From contig NZ_JACXGQ010000013.1 of the NCBI RefSeq assembly GCF_022096995.1, positions 1 to 44,748 on the forward strand: 44,748 nucleotides of DNA, read 5' to 3'. The DNA comes from Yoonia sp. I 8.24 (GTDB lineage Bacteria; Pseudomonadota; Alphaproteobacteria; Rhodobacterales; Rhodobacteraceae). The notes under the pieces were generated by a model, which searched no databases, was not told where the DNA came from, and saw only the letters and a list, made by a program, of their open reading frames with translations. Position numbers and translations under genes: made by a program. Positions 8,473 to 16,623 of the stretch are shown one piece after another (within the stretch, counting starts at the first letter, position 1; each line of letters opens with the position of its first letter).

Positions 8473-9875
8473 CCCCCAATATCCAAGCCGCAAAAGCCGC
8501 ACTGTCGCATCTCGACATGGAGCAAAACCCCGCCACCATCCGCAACAAATCGCGCGATTTCTTTTGGTATTCCCCTGTATTGAAGGACGCGCTGGACCAC
8601 CTTGAAGCGGATTTTGTTATCAACGCAAAATCCGAAGCCGAGATCGTCGAAATCTTGCGTGTTTGTTACGCCCACGACGTGCCTGTCACCATGCGTGGCG
8701 GTGGAACTGGCAACTATGGCCAAGCGATGCCGCTTGCCGGGGGCTGCGTCATTCACGTCGCCAGAATGAATAAGATCAAGGAAATTGGTACGGGGTTCGT
8801 CGTTGTCGAACCGGGTGCGGTTATCAAAGAACTCGACGATGAACTAAAAGCAACAAGCGGCCAAGAACTGCGGATGTTCCCTTCAACCTATTCGCAGGCC
8901 ACTATCGGTGGGTTTATCGCTGGCGGGTCTGGCGGTGTTGGCTCTGCGACTTGGGGGGCGTTGCGCGACATTGGCAACATCAAACGCCTACGCGTTGTCA
9001 CGATGGAGGCCGAGCCACGCGTTTTGGAGTTCACCGGCGAAGAGCTCCACCGTGTGTCCCACGCCTATGGCACCAACGGTATCATCACTGAATTGGAGCT
9101 GCCTCTCGCCCCGGCCTACGATTGGACGGAAATGTTCGTTCGTTTCGACAGCTTTCGCGCCGCGACAGAGTACGCCGGGGCAGTAACTGCCGAACCTGGG
9201 CTCTTGGTTAAGCTCGCGTCGGTCTATGCAGCGCCAATCGCACACGCCTTTTTCCAACGCGTGAAACCCCACGTCACTGAAGATGATCATCTTGTCGGCT
9301 TGATGGTCGCGCCCCACAATATGGATGGGATGCTGACTTTGCTCGAACGCTTTGAAGGTGCCAATGTGATCTACCGCTCAGATGATGACACATGGGACCG
9401 CAACCCCGGCCCGATGTATGAGTTCGGCTGGAACCACACGACGCTTCGGGCCATGAAATTCAACAAGGGTCTCACCTATTTGCAGGTGCGCTACGGCAAT
9501 GACATCGAAAAGGTCATCGCGGCCTATGAGACCTTCAAAGGCAAGCTGCACATGCACCTTGAGGTCATGCGCGAAGGCGCGGGTATTTCGTTTGCAGGGC
9601 TGCCAATTGTCGAACCTATGGACAAAGCCGCGCTTGATGCATTGGTCGCAGAGCATGAGGCGATGGATTGCATGATATTCAATCCACATCGCTACACGCT
9701 TGAAGAAGGCGGGCGGCAATCCACTGACAAACGTCAACTTGATTTTAAGCGCGAATCCGACCCAAAGGGCCTGCTCAACCCCGGAAAAATGATCGCATGG
9801 GACGCGCCCGATTTTGACTACGCGGATATGTATTCCTACAAGAACATTCTCCCCAAACCCGAGACTGACGCATGA
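8469..9875 (+). CDS. FAD-binding oxidoreductase (GlcD-like)
   Basis: Flavoenzyme of 468 residues of the PCMH/VAO type. The FAD pyrophosphate motif RGGGTGNYGQ is at residues 76-85, followed by a GGFIAGGSGG-type loop near 145 in which the adenine moiety is held. The C-terminal half ends with LLNPGKMI, common in FAD-linked oxidases of the glycolate oxidase/D-lactate dehydrogenase group. It probably oxidises a hydroxy acid or related intermediate. It overlaps both neighbours by four bases. Confidence 0.82.
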   Translation: MTPNIQAAKAALSHLDMEQNPATIRNKSRDFFWYSPVLKDALDHLEADFVINAKSEAEIVEILRVCYAHDVPVTMRGGGTGNYGQAMPLAGGCVIHVARMNKIKEIGTGFVVVEPGAVIKELDDELKATSGQELRMFPSTYSQATIGGFIAGGSGGVGSATWGALRDIGNIKRLRVVTMEAEPRVLEFTGEELHRVSHAYGTNGIITELELPLAPAYDWTEMFVRFDSFRAATEYAGAVTAEPGLLVKLASVYAAPIAHAFFQRVKPHVTEDDHLVGLMVAPHNMDGMLTLLERFEGANVIYRSDDDTWDRNPGPMYEFGWNHTTLRAMKFNKGLTYLQVRYGNDIEKVIAAYETFKGKLHMHLEVMREGAGISFAGLPIVEPMDKAALDALVAEHEAMDCMIFNPHRYTLEEGGRQSTDKRQLDFKRESDPKGLLNPGKMIAWDAPDFDYADMYSYKNILPKPETDA

Positions 9876-10471
9876 GCAGCGCATCTTCCAAAGGGCGCGT
9901 CATGGTTCTGTTCGCCCATCCTTGCCCCGAAAGTTTCAATGCTGCGGTGCATGATGTTGTTGTGCAAACGCTCACTAAATCGGGCTGGGAGGTGGATGAT
10001 TGTGACCTCAACAAAGAGGGTTTTCAACCCGTCCTGACCGAAGTTGAGCGGCGGGGATACCACGAAGAGCCCGAAAACATCGCGCCAGTGAAGCCCTATG
10101 TCGACCGCATCAAAGCGGCTGACGCGATTGTCATGGTCTTTCCCGTTTGGAATTTTGGGTATCCTGCAATTCTCAAAGGGTTTTTAGATCGGGTGTTTCT
10201 GCCCGGCATTTCTTTCAAACTGGTTGATGGTAAAGTGCGACCCGGCCTGACCAACATTAAGAAGCTTTATGCGTGCACGACCTATGGCGGCACCCGGTGG
10301 CGCGCAATCCAAAACGCTGATCCACCCCGCAAAACTGTTACCCGCGCGGTTTGGTACGCCTGCGGAATGCCTAAGAAAAAATACATCGGCCTATACGATA
10401 TGAACCGCAACACGGAAACGAAACTCAAGGCGCACTTAGAACGAGTACGCCGCGAGATGGAGGCGTTCTGA
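9872..10471 (+). CDS. NAD(P)H-dependent oxidoreductase, flavodoxin fold (first of a tandem pair)
   Basis: Flavoprotein of 199 residues of the NQO/MdaB/KefF group. FAHPCPESFNAAVHDVV at residues 13-29 and FPVWNFGYPAILKGFLDRV near 90 are the FMN-binding and family motifs. Such enzymes reduce quinones or nitro/azo compounds with NAD(P)H, by two electrons. The next gene encodes a paralogue of the same length. In this operon they could reduce an intermediate or supply reduced flavin; which is unknown. Confidence 0.85.
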   Translation: MSSASSKGRVMVLFAHPCPESFNAAVHDVVVQTLTKSGWEVDDCDLNKEGFQPVLTEVERRGYHEEPENIAPVKPYVDRIKAADAIVMVFPVWNFGYPAILKGFLDRVFLPGISFKLVDGKVRPGLTNIKKLYACTTYGGTRWRAIQNADPPRKTVTRAVWYACGMPKKKYIGLYDMNRNTETKLKAHLERVRREMEAF

Positions 10472-10474
10472 GGC

Positions 10475-11074
10475 ATGAAAGCGCTTGTTATTTACTGCCA
10501 CCCAAGGGAAGGATCCTATAACGCTGCGATCCGGGATTTAGTGATTGAACGGTTGCAGGCAAAGGGCGTCGCATATCGTTTGCGAGATCTTTATGGCGAA
10601 GGGTTTGACCCGACGCTTTCTGCCCATGACCACGAAATTTACGAAACAGTGCCGGAAAACCGCGCGCGCGTTGATCGGGACTGCACGGATCTGGAATGGT
10701 GCGATGCCTTGATCTTTGTTTACCCGACATGGTGGTATGGCATGCCGGCTATGCTCAAAGGCTGGTTGGACCGCGTCATGGTGCCCGGCGTGTCATTCAT
10801 CATGCCTGAAACTGACGGCGGCGATATTAAACCCGGACTGACGCACATCAAAAAGCTTGGCGTCTTCACAACTTGCGGTGCGTCGCGTTGGCTCACGTTC
10901 TTTGTCGGTGCGCCGGGCAAGCGAACCCTCATGCGCGGGGTGCGCCTTTTGCTGGCCAAACGCGCCAAAACGAAGTTCGCGGCGCATTTCCTGATGGATA
11001 GTTCGACCGAAAAAAGCCGTGCGGCCCACCTTAACGTGGTCAAAACGCGCCTCGATCAACTCATCAATTCCTAG
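10475..11074 (+). CDS. NAD(P)H-dependent oxidoreductase, flavodoxin fold (second of a tandem pair)
   Basis: Second flavodoxin-fold reductase, also 199 residues. YCHPREGSYNAAIRDLV at the N-terminus and YPTWWYGMPAMLKGWLDRV near 87 align with the same motifs of the preceding gene, so the two are clear paralogues that have diverged. The pair could be two separate enzymes or a heterodimer. The start lies three bases after the stop of the first copy. Confidence 0.85.
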   Translation: MKALVIYCHPREGSYNAAIRDLVIERLQAKGVAYRLRDLYGEGFDPTLSAHDHEIYETVPENRARVDRDCTDLEWCDALIFVYPTWWYGMPAMLKGWLDRVMVPGVSFIMPETDGGDIKPGLTHIKKLGVFTTCGASRWLTFFVGAPGKRTLMRGVRLLLAKRAKTKFAAHFLMDSSTEKSRAAHLNVVKTRLDQLINS

Positions 11075-11090
11075 ATCAAAAGGACACACC

Positions 11091-12014
11091 ATGGATATTC
11101 CCGTACTCGACTGGAACCGTTTCGCAAGCGGTGATGATCCAACGGGTTTCGTTGCCGACCTTGGCAAGGCGTGCCGCGAGACTGGTTTTTTTGTGATAAC
11201 AGGGCACGGGATTTCGCAAGATCTGATTGCGGATGTCTACGCGGTGGCAGATCGGTTCTTTGCTCTTCCGGCCGCGACAAAGGCCGAAGTCGCGATTTCC
11301 AAAAACCCGCACAATCGCGGCTGGGCGCAGCAGGGTAGCGAAGCCTTGGACGAAGCTTCAGGTCTCAAAGATCGCAAAGAGGCCTTTAATGTCGGGCTCG
11401 ATTTGCCTGCTGACGACCCCCGCGTGATCGCAGGTGAGCCGTTTCGCGGCGTAAACGTCTGGCCGGATATTGCAGGCTTTAAGGATGTGATGCTTGACTA
11501 CTACGCCGACGCTCTAGACCTCGGGCGTGCGCTACACAGTGCGATTGCAATCGACCTTGGCCTGCCACCACACTATTTCGACCCGCATTTCACCGAACCA
11601 ATGGCGACCCTGCGCGTGCTATCCTACCCGGCAGCGCCTGATGGTGAAGGCATCGGCGCGGGTGCGCATAGTGATTACGGGTCGATCACGTTGTTGATGA
11701 CGGATGGCGTTGCGGGTTTACAAGTCAAACCACGTGGCGGCGATTGGACGGACGTGCCCCACATTCAGGATGCCTATATCGTTAATATCGGGGATAGCCT
11801 GATGCGCTGGTCCAATGATCTGTACGTATCCACGCCGCACCGCGTGCTGCCGCCGAAATCAGCGCGCCGCTCAATTGCGTTTTTCCTCGACCCGAACCCA
11901 GAAAGCGTGATCACCGCCCTTCCGGGCACTGGGGCCGCAAAATACGCCCCGGTAAGCGCCGCTGACTATCTACGTTCCCGCCTTGATGCCACCTACACAC
12001 CGGAGCCAAAATAA
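11091..12014 (+). CDS. 2-oxoglutarate/Fe(II)-dependent oxygenase, isopenicillin N synthase-like
   Basis: Soluble dioxygenase of 307 residues. The N-terminal DIOX_N-like region contains RETGFFVITGHGI at 29-41. The iron-binding facial triad is His193 and Asp195 in HSDYGS plus His250 in STPHRV, and the 2-oxoglutarate anchor is Arg260-x-Ser-like RRS at 259-261. All catalytic residues are intact. These enzymes hydroxylate, desaturate or cyclise small molecules. The ATG at 11091 follows AAAGGA at good spacing, whereas an in-frame upstream start would lie inside the preceding gene. Its stop overlaps the next start by one base. Confidence 0.85.
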   Translation: MDIPVLDWNRFASGDDPTGFVADLGKACRETGFFVITGHGISQDLIADVYAVADRFFALPAATKAEVAISKNPHNRGWAQQGSEALDEASGLKDRKEAFNVGLDLPADDPRVIAGEPFRGVNVWPDIAGFKDVMLDYYADALDLGRALHSAIAIDLGLPPHYFDPHFTEPMATLRVLSYPAAPDGEGIGAGAHSDYGSITLLMTDGVAGLQVKPRGGDWTDVPHIQDAYIVNIGDSLMRWSNDLYVSTPHRVLPPKSARRSIAFFLDPNPESVITALPGTGAAKYAPVSAADYLRSRLDATYTPEPK

Positions 12015-12802
12015 TGAGACGCCTCGACTGGTTCGAATTCAAAACAACAGAATTCGCCGACTTTGACCCTGAGAAAACGATAGCAATTCTGCCGACCGCC
12101 GCGATTGAACAGCACGGACCGCACCTGCCTGTCGGCGTCGACACCTTTATCAACGAAGGGATGCTGGCACGCTTACGCGCATCGCTGCCTGATGACATCA
12201 CTATTTTGATCCTTCCGGTGCAAACGGTTGGTAAATCTAACGAACATATCCACGCCGAAGGCACGTTGACCTATACCGCCAAAACCGCTTTGGACGCATG
12301 GACCGAAATCGGGCTATCTGTTGCGCGTGCAGGTATAAAGAAAATGGTGATCGTGAATTCTCACGGCGGCAACCTTGATCTCATTTCCATTTTGGGACGC
12401 GAGTTACGGGTGCTGGCAGGGATGATGGTCGTCAAATGCCAATGGGGAAATTTCGGCAAGCCAGAGGGAATGTTCTCCGAACAAGAAAACAAATTTGGCA
12501 TTCACGGCGGCGATTACGAAACCTCGCTCATGCTGCATTTCAAACCGCATCTGGTCGACATGGAACAGGCCAACGATTTCCGTTCGACAGCAGAAACTGC
12601 GCCGATTTCTCCGATCGGTCCCGTGAACCTTGCATGGGTTTCCAAAGATTTAAACGCGGCCGGCACCGTCGGTGAAGCGCATCTTGCAACGGCACAGAAA
12701 GGCGAAACGACCTGTAAGCTTCAGGTGGCAGGTTTCATCGAGATGCTCGCTAAATTGCGTGACTTACCCACTGATGGCTACACACCAACGATCCCAGATT
12801 AG
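12014..12802 (+). CDS. Creatininase family amidohydrolase
   Basis: Hydrolase of 262 residues. The metal ligands of the creatininase fold are visible: Glu32 and His34 in IEQHGPHLPVGVDT, Asp43 in the same motif, His117 in NSHGGN and Glu169 in GGDYETSLML. Family members open creatinine or cleave formamide and amide bonds in cofactor and heterocycle metabolism, so it may open a lactam-like ring here. It is the last gene of the operon. A convergent TetR gene follows. Confidence 0.88.
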   Translation: MRRLDWFEFKTTEFADFDPEKTIAILPTAAIEQHGPHLPVGVDTFINEGMLARLRASLPDDITILILPVQTVGKSNEHIHAEGTLTYTAKTALDAWTEIGLSVARAGIKKMVIVNSHGGNLDLISILGRELRVLAGMMVVKCQWGNFGKPEGMFSEQENKFGIHGGDYETSLMLHFKPHLVDMEQANDFRSTAETAPISPIGPVNLAWVSKDLNAAGTVGEAHLATAQKGETTCKLQVAGFIEMLAKLRDLPTDGYTPTIPD

Positions 12803-12844
12803 GCCATTCCTGCGAGTAACATGATCTTATTGTACAAAGAACAA

Positions 12845-12872
12845 GTCAGTGGTTCCAAGTGGTTTCACTGAC
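12845..12872. terminator. Possible terminator hairpin between convergent genes
   Basis: GTCAGTG at 12845-12851 and CACTGAC at 12866-12872 form a seven-base stem with a 14-base loop, between the creatininase and TetR stops. Reading the minus strand, the stem is followed by TTGTTCTTTG, so it fits a weak terminator for the TetR gene best. Confidence 0.4.
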
Positions 12873-12887
12873 ACAACTAACCTCGTG

Positions 12888-13580
12888 TTAATTTCCTGAA
12901 GTCCGGCGAAACAACAACTCAATAACAGCGTCAGAATGGGCTTCGAGAGCGTCGGGCGAGCCGATGTCCCCGCCCTCAATCGCGTTGGTGAGAATGGGAA
13001 GCGCCATTGGGAACGACCCGCCATGGGTGATCATAAAGAAGATGGTTCTGTCAGAAACATTCGGGAGGGCACCCTCAGATTTCGCGCCCGTAATCAAGAC
13101 TTTCAGCGTGTTGTAGAACGGCGTGATCAAGCGATCTTGCAAAAATTCACTGCGTTCGCTGTGTTTCGCGCCGTCGTGAACGATCACGCGGCTTACCTGT
13201 GGCCAAAGCGCGGATGCTGCAATGAAGGCGCGAATGAGAGACTTTAATGCATCAGTTTCACTCGCGTTTTCAACATCAAGTGACTTGCCAAGATCCCGCG
13301 CAAAGCAATTTGCAAGGTGTGCCATAGCTGCGTTCCACAGCGCCTCTTTTGATCCAAAATAATATCTTGAAAGGCCTTTGTCGGCCCCCGCTTTTTCAGC
13401 GATGTGGCTCAGCGAGACACCGTCAAAGCCGCGCTCAGCAAATAGATCAATTGCGGCGTGCAGCAGAGCCAGTTTTAGGTCCGTAGTTTGGGTGGCCTGT
13501 GGACGGCCACGTTTTCTTTCGGTTGCCTCTGGCATGATGATCACATTCTCCACTTCAAAACGCGCGTGTTGCTCCGCCAT
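12888..13580 (-). CDS. TetR family transcriptional regulator
   Basis: Predicted repressor of up to 230 residues. The N-terminal helix-turn-helix includes GVSLSHIAEKAGADKGL and YYFGSKEALW, the usual TetR signature; the rest is the ligand-binding domain. A second possible start, Met16 at 13535, would give 215 residues and begin nearer the GRP that precedes many TetR domains. The gene diverges from the PhlG-like gene and the space between carries a long inverted repeat around a promoter, so it probably represses that gene and itself. This recalls Pseudomonas PhlH, a TetR repressor of the DAPG hydrolase gene phlG. Confidence 0.87.
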   Translation of the reverse strand: MAEQHARFEVENVIIMPEATERKRGRPQATQTTDLKLALLHAAIDLFAERGFDGVSLSHIAEKAGADKGLSRYYFGSKEALWNAAMAHLANCFARDLGKSLDVENASETDALKSLIRAFIAASALWPQVSRVIVHDGAKHSERSEFLQDRLITPFYNTLKVLITGAKSEGALPNVSDRTIFFMITHGGSFPMALPILTNAIEGGDIGSPDALEAHSDAVIELLFRRTSGN

Positions 13581-13647
13581 TTTTCAATGCATCTCAATGG
13601 CTCCAGCTTAGGTGAGTGTAGTTTGCCTGTGGGATCTGTTTCAAGCC

Positions 13648-13701
13648 ATATTCCCCGACTGAAGAATAATGTTGACACATTCTGCGAATGGGGAATATTT
13701 A
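13648..13701 (+). promoter_or_regulatory. Promoter of the PhlG-like gene flanked by an inverted repeat (candidate TetR operator)
   Basis: ATATTCCCC at 13648-13656 and GGGGAATAT at 13690-13698 are perfect 9-base inverted arms 33 bases apart. Between and over them lies a promoter-like pair, TTGACA at 13672-13677 and ATATTT/TATTTA at 13695-13701. One arm is upstream of the -35 and the other overlaps the -10, which suits repression by a dimer bound at each arm or by looping. Confidence 0.6.
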
Positions 13702-13731
13702 ACCGTAAATGCGTAAAAGGAAGTCAGCGAT

Positions 13732-14448
13732 ATGAAAAAACGGATTTTCGGTGGCGCCGTCATCTTGGCGCTCGGCATTGCAGTGTTTGGCATGCCACCC
13801 TTTAGTGGTCAGCCTACGCCAGGCTTTGCGGAAGGTGAGCCTGGGTTTGAAACGGGTGTGAAACGTCTCCCGAACGGCATTTACGAGGTCTCAGCGCTGA
13901 CTCCAATGCCTGGTGTCAGCGCCGAAATGGTGGGCTGGTGGTTTTCTGACTATTTGCAAACAACCGAACACTACAAACGTTGGTTCCCCGACGCCCATGT
14001 TTGGATGGATTGGGAAAACAAGGTTCCGGGCGAATTGATTGGCGCGAGCCATTTGGTGCATGAGTATATCGGCGAAGATTTGGCAAAACTAAGAATCCAG
14101 TTTGTTGAGCCCGAAGAAATTTTGGGTAAAGTCGACTTAGCTGATGATGACGTCGCAGTTTGCGCCCGTGTCGGCCTGCTCGAAGAGCCGCTGTATGCCG
14201 GAGAAATGTGCCACATCATACGGAACGTCGAAGGCGGCGCAGAGATGCGCAGCCGCTTTTGGTTGGGAATGGTTGCATCCCGTGAAGGCAACGAAGCGGT
14301 ACCATCCATCATCGGCACCGTCGGAAACACCTATCTGGCACGGGTAGTAACCGTAAAAGAAACTGCCGCGCTGGCTTTGATGGATCATTGCTTCGATGAA
14401 ATGACCATTCTGGCTGGTTTTCTTCCTGAAATTTACGCCGAAAGATAA
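13732..14448 (+). CDS. PhlG-like (2,4-diacetylphloroglucinol hydrolase family) exported protein
   Basis: Protein of 238 residues. PhlG of Pseudomonas is a zinc hydrolase that cleaves a carbon-carbon bond to remove an acetyl group from an acylated phloroglucinol. Family traits here are MPGVSAEMVGWWFSDYLQ at 59-76, the region around HYKRWFPDAHVW at 80-91, GASHLVHEYIG near 104-114, and HCFDE with His219 and Glu223, which matches the His-x3-Glu zinc pair of PhlG. Unlike PhlG itself it starts with a hydrophobic segment (residues 5-20), suggesting export or membrane anchoring. GGAAG precedes the start. Its substrate is unknown; an aromatic or beta-diketone compound sensed by the divergent TetR is a fair guess. 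Confidence 0.7.
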   Translation: MKKRIFGGAVILALGIAVFGMPPFSGQPTPGFAEGEPGFETGVKRLPNGIYEVSALTPMPGVSAEMVGWWFSDYLQTTEHYKRWFPDAHVWMDWENKVPGELIGASHLVHEYIGEDLAKLRIQFVEPEEILGKVDLADDDVAVCARVGLLEEPLYAGEMCHIIRNVEGGAEMRSRFWLGMVASREGNEAVPSIIGTVGNTYLARVVTVKETAALALMDHCFDEMTILAGFLPEIYAER

Positions 14449-14496
14449 CAGCAGGCAAAACATCGCAATTACACGACAATCGTGGGAGCAATGACA

Positions 14497-14967
14497 ATGA
14501 ACGTCAAATCGAACCTAACCATCGCGGCTTTGGCGGCATGCTTTGTCCTTATTCCGGCAGTGGCAAGCGCGCTTCCTGCGTTAGAAGAATGGAACAATGT
14601 CGCTCGGCTTGCCTTGCCAACTTACGTAAAAATTTGGCTTGGGATGATGCTGCTTACCAATATTGCGGCGCTCGCGTTCGTTAAGAAGCATGTGGCCGCA
14701 CGGTGGGTGTTTGTTGGCTTTGCGATCAGCCACGCAATCGGGATGTTTTTTTGGTCAAAAAATATTCCTGTTCTCGCGGGGCAAATATCATTGTTACATG
14801 TCGTATTTTGGGCACCGGGTGCGATCATGCTTCTTCGCCGCCGCGCAGAAATCAAAATCCCAACCGCCTATGGCATTTGGGCCTGCCTCTCGCTGTTTTT
14901 CTACGTTGGGTCCATGCTGGTTGACATACCCGCAGGGTTGACCGCGATTAAACATATGTTCGGCTGA
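14497..14967 (+). CDS. Small integral membrane protein, unknown function
   Basis: Not recognised. About 156 residues with four hydrophobic segments (roughly residues 8-28, 42-62, 70-90 and 120-142). ATG codons at 14491 and 14497 are both possible; the second has GGGAG eight bases upstream and is preferred. It follows the PhlG-like gene by 48 bases on the same strand and is probably co-transcribed with it, so it may serve the same exported activity or transport its substrate. Confidence 0.65.
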   Translation: MNVKSNLTIAALAACFVLIPAVASALPALEEWNNVARLALPTYVKIWLGMMLLTNIAALAFVKKHVAARWVFVGFAISHAIGMFFWSKNIPVLAGQISLLHVVFWAPGAIMLLRRRAEIKIPTAYGIWACLSLFFYVGSMLVDIPAGLTAIKHMFG

Positions 14968-15021
14968 ACCACCCGCATTTCCTTAGCCATACGGCCGATA
15001 TTAGAATGCGTTGAAACGCTT

Positions 15022-15045
15022 AGGTTCGGTGTCGCAGGCGAACCT
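15022..15045. other. Hairpin in a convergent intergenic region
   Basis: AGGTTCG at 15022-15028 pairs with CGAACCT at 15039-15045 over a 10-base loop, in the 185-base gap between the membrane protein and the racemase gene, which end towards each other. No T-run follows, so it is a weak terminator candidate at best. Nothing else was seen in this gap. Confidence 0.35.
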
Positions 15046-15152
15046 CGCACGGCAATTCGACATCGTTTCCACACTAGCATTCCGCATCGCGGCTAATGTC
15101 AGCGATGTCGACTGAAGCAATTTTGAGAATTAACACGCCGCGTAAGGTTTCG

Positions 15153-15785
15153 TCAAAACATAGCCGCGACACTTACCGCAGCGAAAACACCGTCTATCAG
15201 CTTCACAGGAAGGTCGTCACTGTCTTCGATGATGTGCACCATTCCAGCACACCCAAGCACTACAGCGCTGATGCGATCTTCACGAAATGCGGCTCTAATC
15301 TCTGCTTTGACCTGCTGCGTCGCATTTTCGCGATCGTTCTCTAGTGCTAGAACGGGCACACCGCTTGCCCTTACCCGTCCAAGGTTCCTTTCTAGGCCAT
15401 AGTTCTTGATATTCACCTTGAGAACGGGAACTGAAACATCCAACGTCGTTACAACAGAAAACCGCGCCCCATAAAGCGACGCCAGATGGTAGGCCGCTTG
15501 CCCAATTCCGATGACCGGGCAGCTTGCCAGTTCACGGGCTGCATCTAGACCAGTGTCATCAAAGCAACCAATAATGATTGCGGCGGCCCCCGCCTCATCC
15601 GCCTGTTTCACGAGTTTGAGCATGGGAGGTATGGCCGCGTTCCCATCCAGTTCACCTTCGATAGCGGGTGGACCACCTGTGGATGTCCAGCCAGTGACGT
15701 TTGCGTTGGGCGCCGCTTTGCGGGCCGTTTCGACCATCGCATCTGTCATCGAAGCCGTTGAGTTGGGGTTGATGATGACGATCAT
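15153..15785 (-). CDS. Asp/Glu/hydantoin racemase family protein
   Basis: Cytoplasmic enzyme of 210 residues. The two catalytic cysteines of the family are visible in IIGCFDD near residue 73 and VLGCAGM near 180, and the N-terminus IIVINPNST-like (MIVIINPNSTASM) is typical of hydantoin racemases. It inverts the stereocentre of a hydantoin or amino acid without a cofactor, or is a related isomerase. Its start overlaps the stop of the upstream permease by one base, so it belongs to the Pot-type operon and may act on the imported compound. Confidence 0.85.
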   Translation of the reverse strand: MIVIINPNSTASMTDAMVETARKAAPNANVTGWTSTGGPPAIEGELDGNAAIPPMLKLVKQADEAGAAAIIIGCFDDTGLDAARELASCPVIGIGQAAYHLASLYGARFSVVTTLDVSVPVLKVNIKNYGLERNLGRVRASGVPVLALENDRENATQQVKAEIRAAFREDRISAVVLGCAGMVHIIEDSDDLPVKLIDGVFAAVSVAAMF

Positions 15786-16621
15786 TAAACGCCTTTTCCT
15801 GCATCAGAACCTTGGCGTGCGCGGCGACGGTTCGCGATCAAAGCGACACAAAGAAAAACGCCAATGATGACAAGAGAGAACACGGTCGTCAGTGTTCCCA
15901 GCGCGTATAGCACGGGTGAAGTGACATTCGTTGTCATACCGTAGATTTCGAGTGGAAGGGTGTTGTAGCTGCCAGAGGTCAGAAGCGTCCGGGCAAATTC
16001 ATCATAGCTGAGCGTGAAACCGAACAAGGCGACCCCGATCAGCGACGGCGCAATGATCGGAAGCACCACGTGGCGCAATGTTTGCCAAGGGGTCGCGCCG
16101 AGATCACGTGCTGCCTCCTCATAGCTTTTGTCAAAGCGATTGAAGACGGCGAACATGATCAGTAGGCCAAAAGGCAGCGTCCATGTCAGTTGCGCCCCAA
16201 AGCCAGACGTCGACCAATGCACGTTCAGACCCGATTGGGAAAACAGCAACCCCACACCCAAAGAGATTAGGATCGATGGGATGACCAGTGATGTAATGAT
16301 CAGGTAGAACAGGATGTTAGATCCCGGGAACTTGCGCCGAAACGCCAGCCCCCCCATCACGGAAACGACGACCGTGACGACCATGACCATCAGGCCAAGC
16401 ACAAAACTGCGCCGGAAGCTTCCCCAAATATCGCCGACGGCTTGCTGTTCGAACAAGTCGTAGAACCAGTGCAACGATACGCCACGCATGGGGAAGGTCA
16501 GCCCTCCTCCCTCGCCTTGGAACGACAAGATGCCAATTGTAATCGTTGGTCCGTAAAGGAACAGAATGAAAAGCGCAAAAAAGGTGCTGAGCACGTAGAA
16601 TGACCGAGGGCGAGGTTCCAT
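15785..16621 (-). CDS. ABC transporter permease, spermidine/putrescine type (PotC-like)
   Basis: Inner-membrane permease of 278 residues with about six membrane segments. The EAA loop, SYEEAARDLGATPWQTLRHV, is near residue 165. The family imports polyamines and other small cationic or acidic organics. The ATG at 16621 is chosen over an in-frame TTG two codons earlier. It follows the partner permease with a two-base gap. Confidence 0.9.
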   Translation of the reverse strand: MEPRPRSFYVLSTFFALFILFLYGPTITIGILSFQGEGGGLTFPMRGVSLHWFYDLFEQQAVGDIWGSFRRSFVLGLMVMVVTVVVSVMGGLAFRRKFPGSNILFYLIITSLVIPSILISLGVGLLFSQSGLNVHWSTSGFGAQLTWTLPFGLLIMFAVFNRFDKSYEEAARDLGATPWQTLRHVVLPIIAPSLIGVALFGFTLSYDEFARTLLTSGSYNTLPLEIYGMTTNVTSPVLYALGTLTTVFSLVIIGVFLCVALIANRRRARQGSDAGKGV

Positions 16622-16623
16622 GT

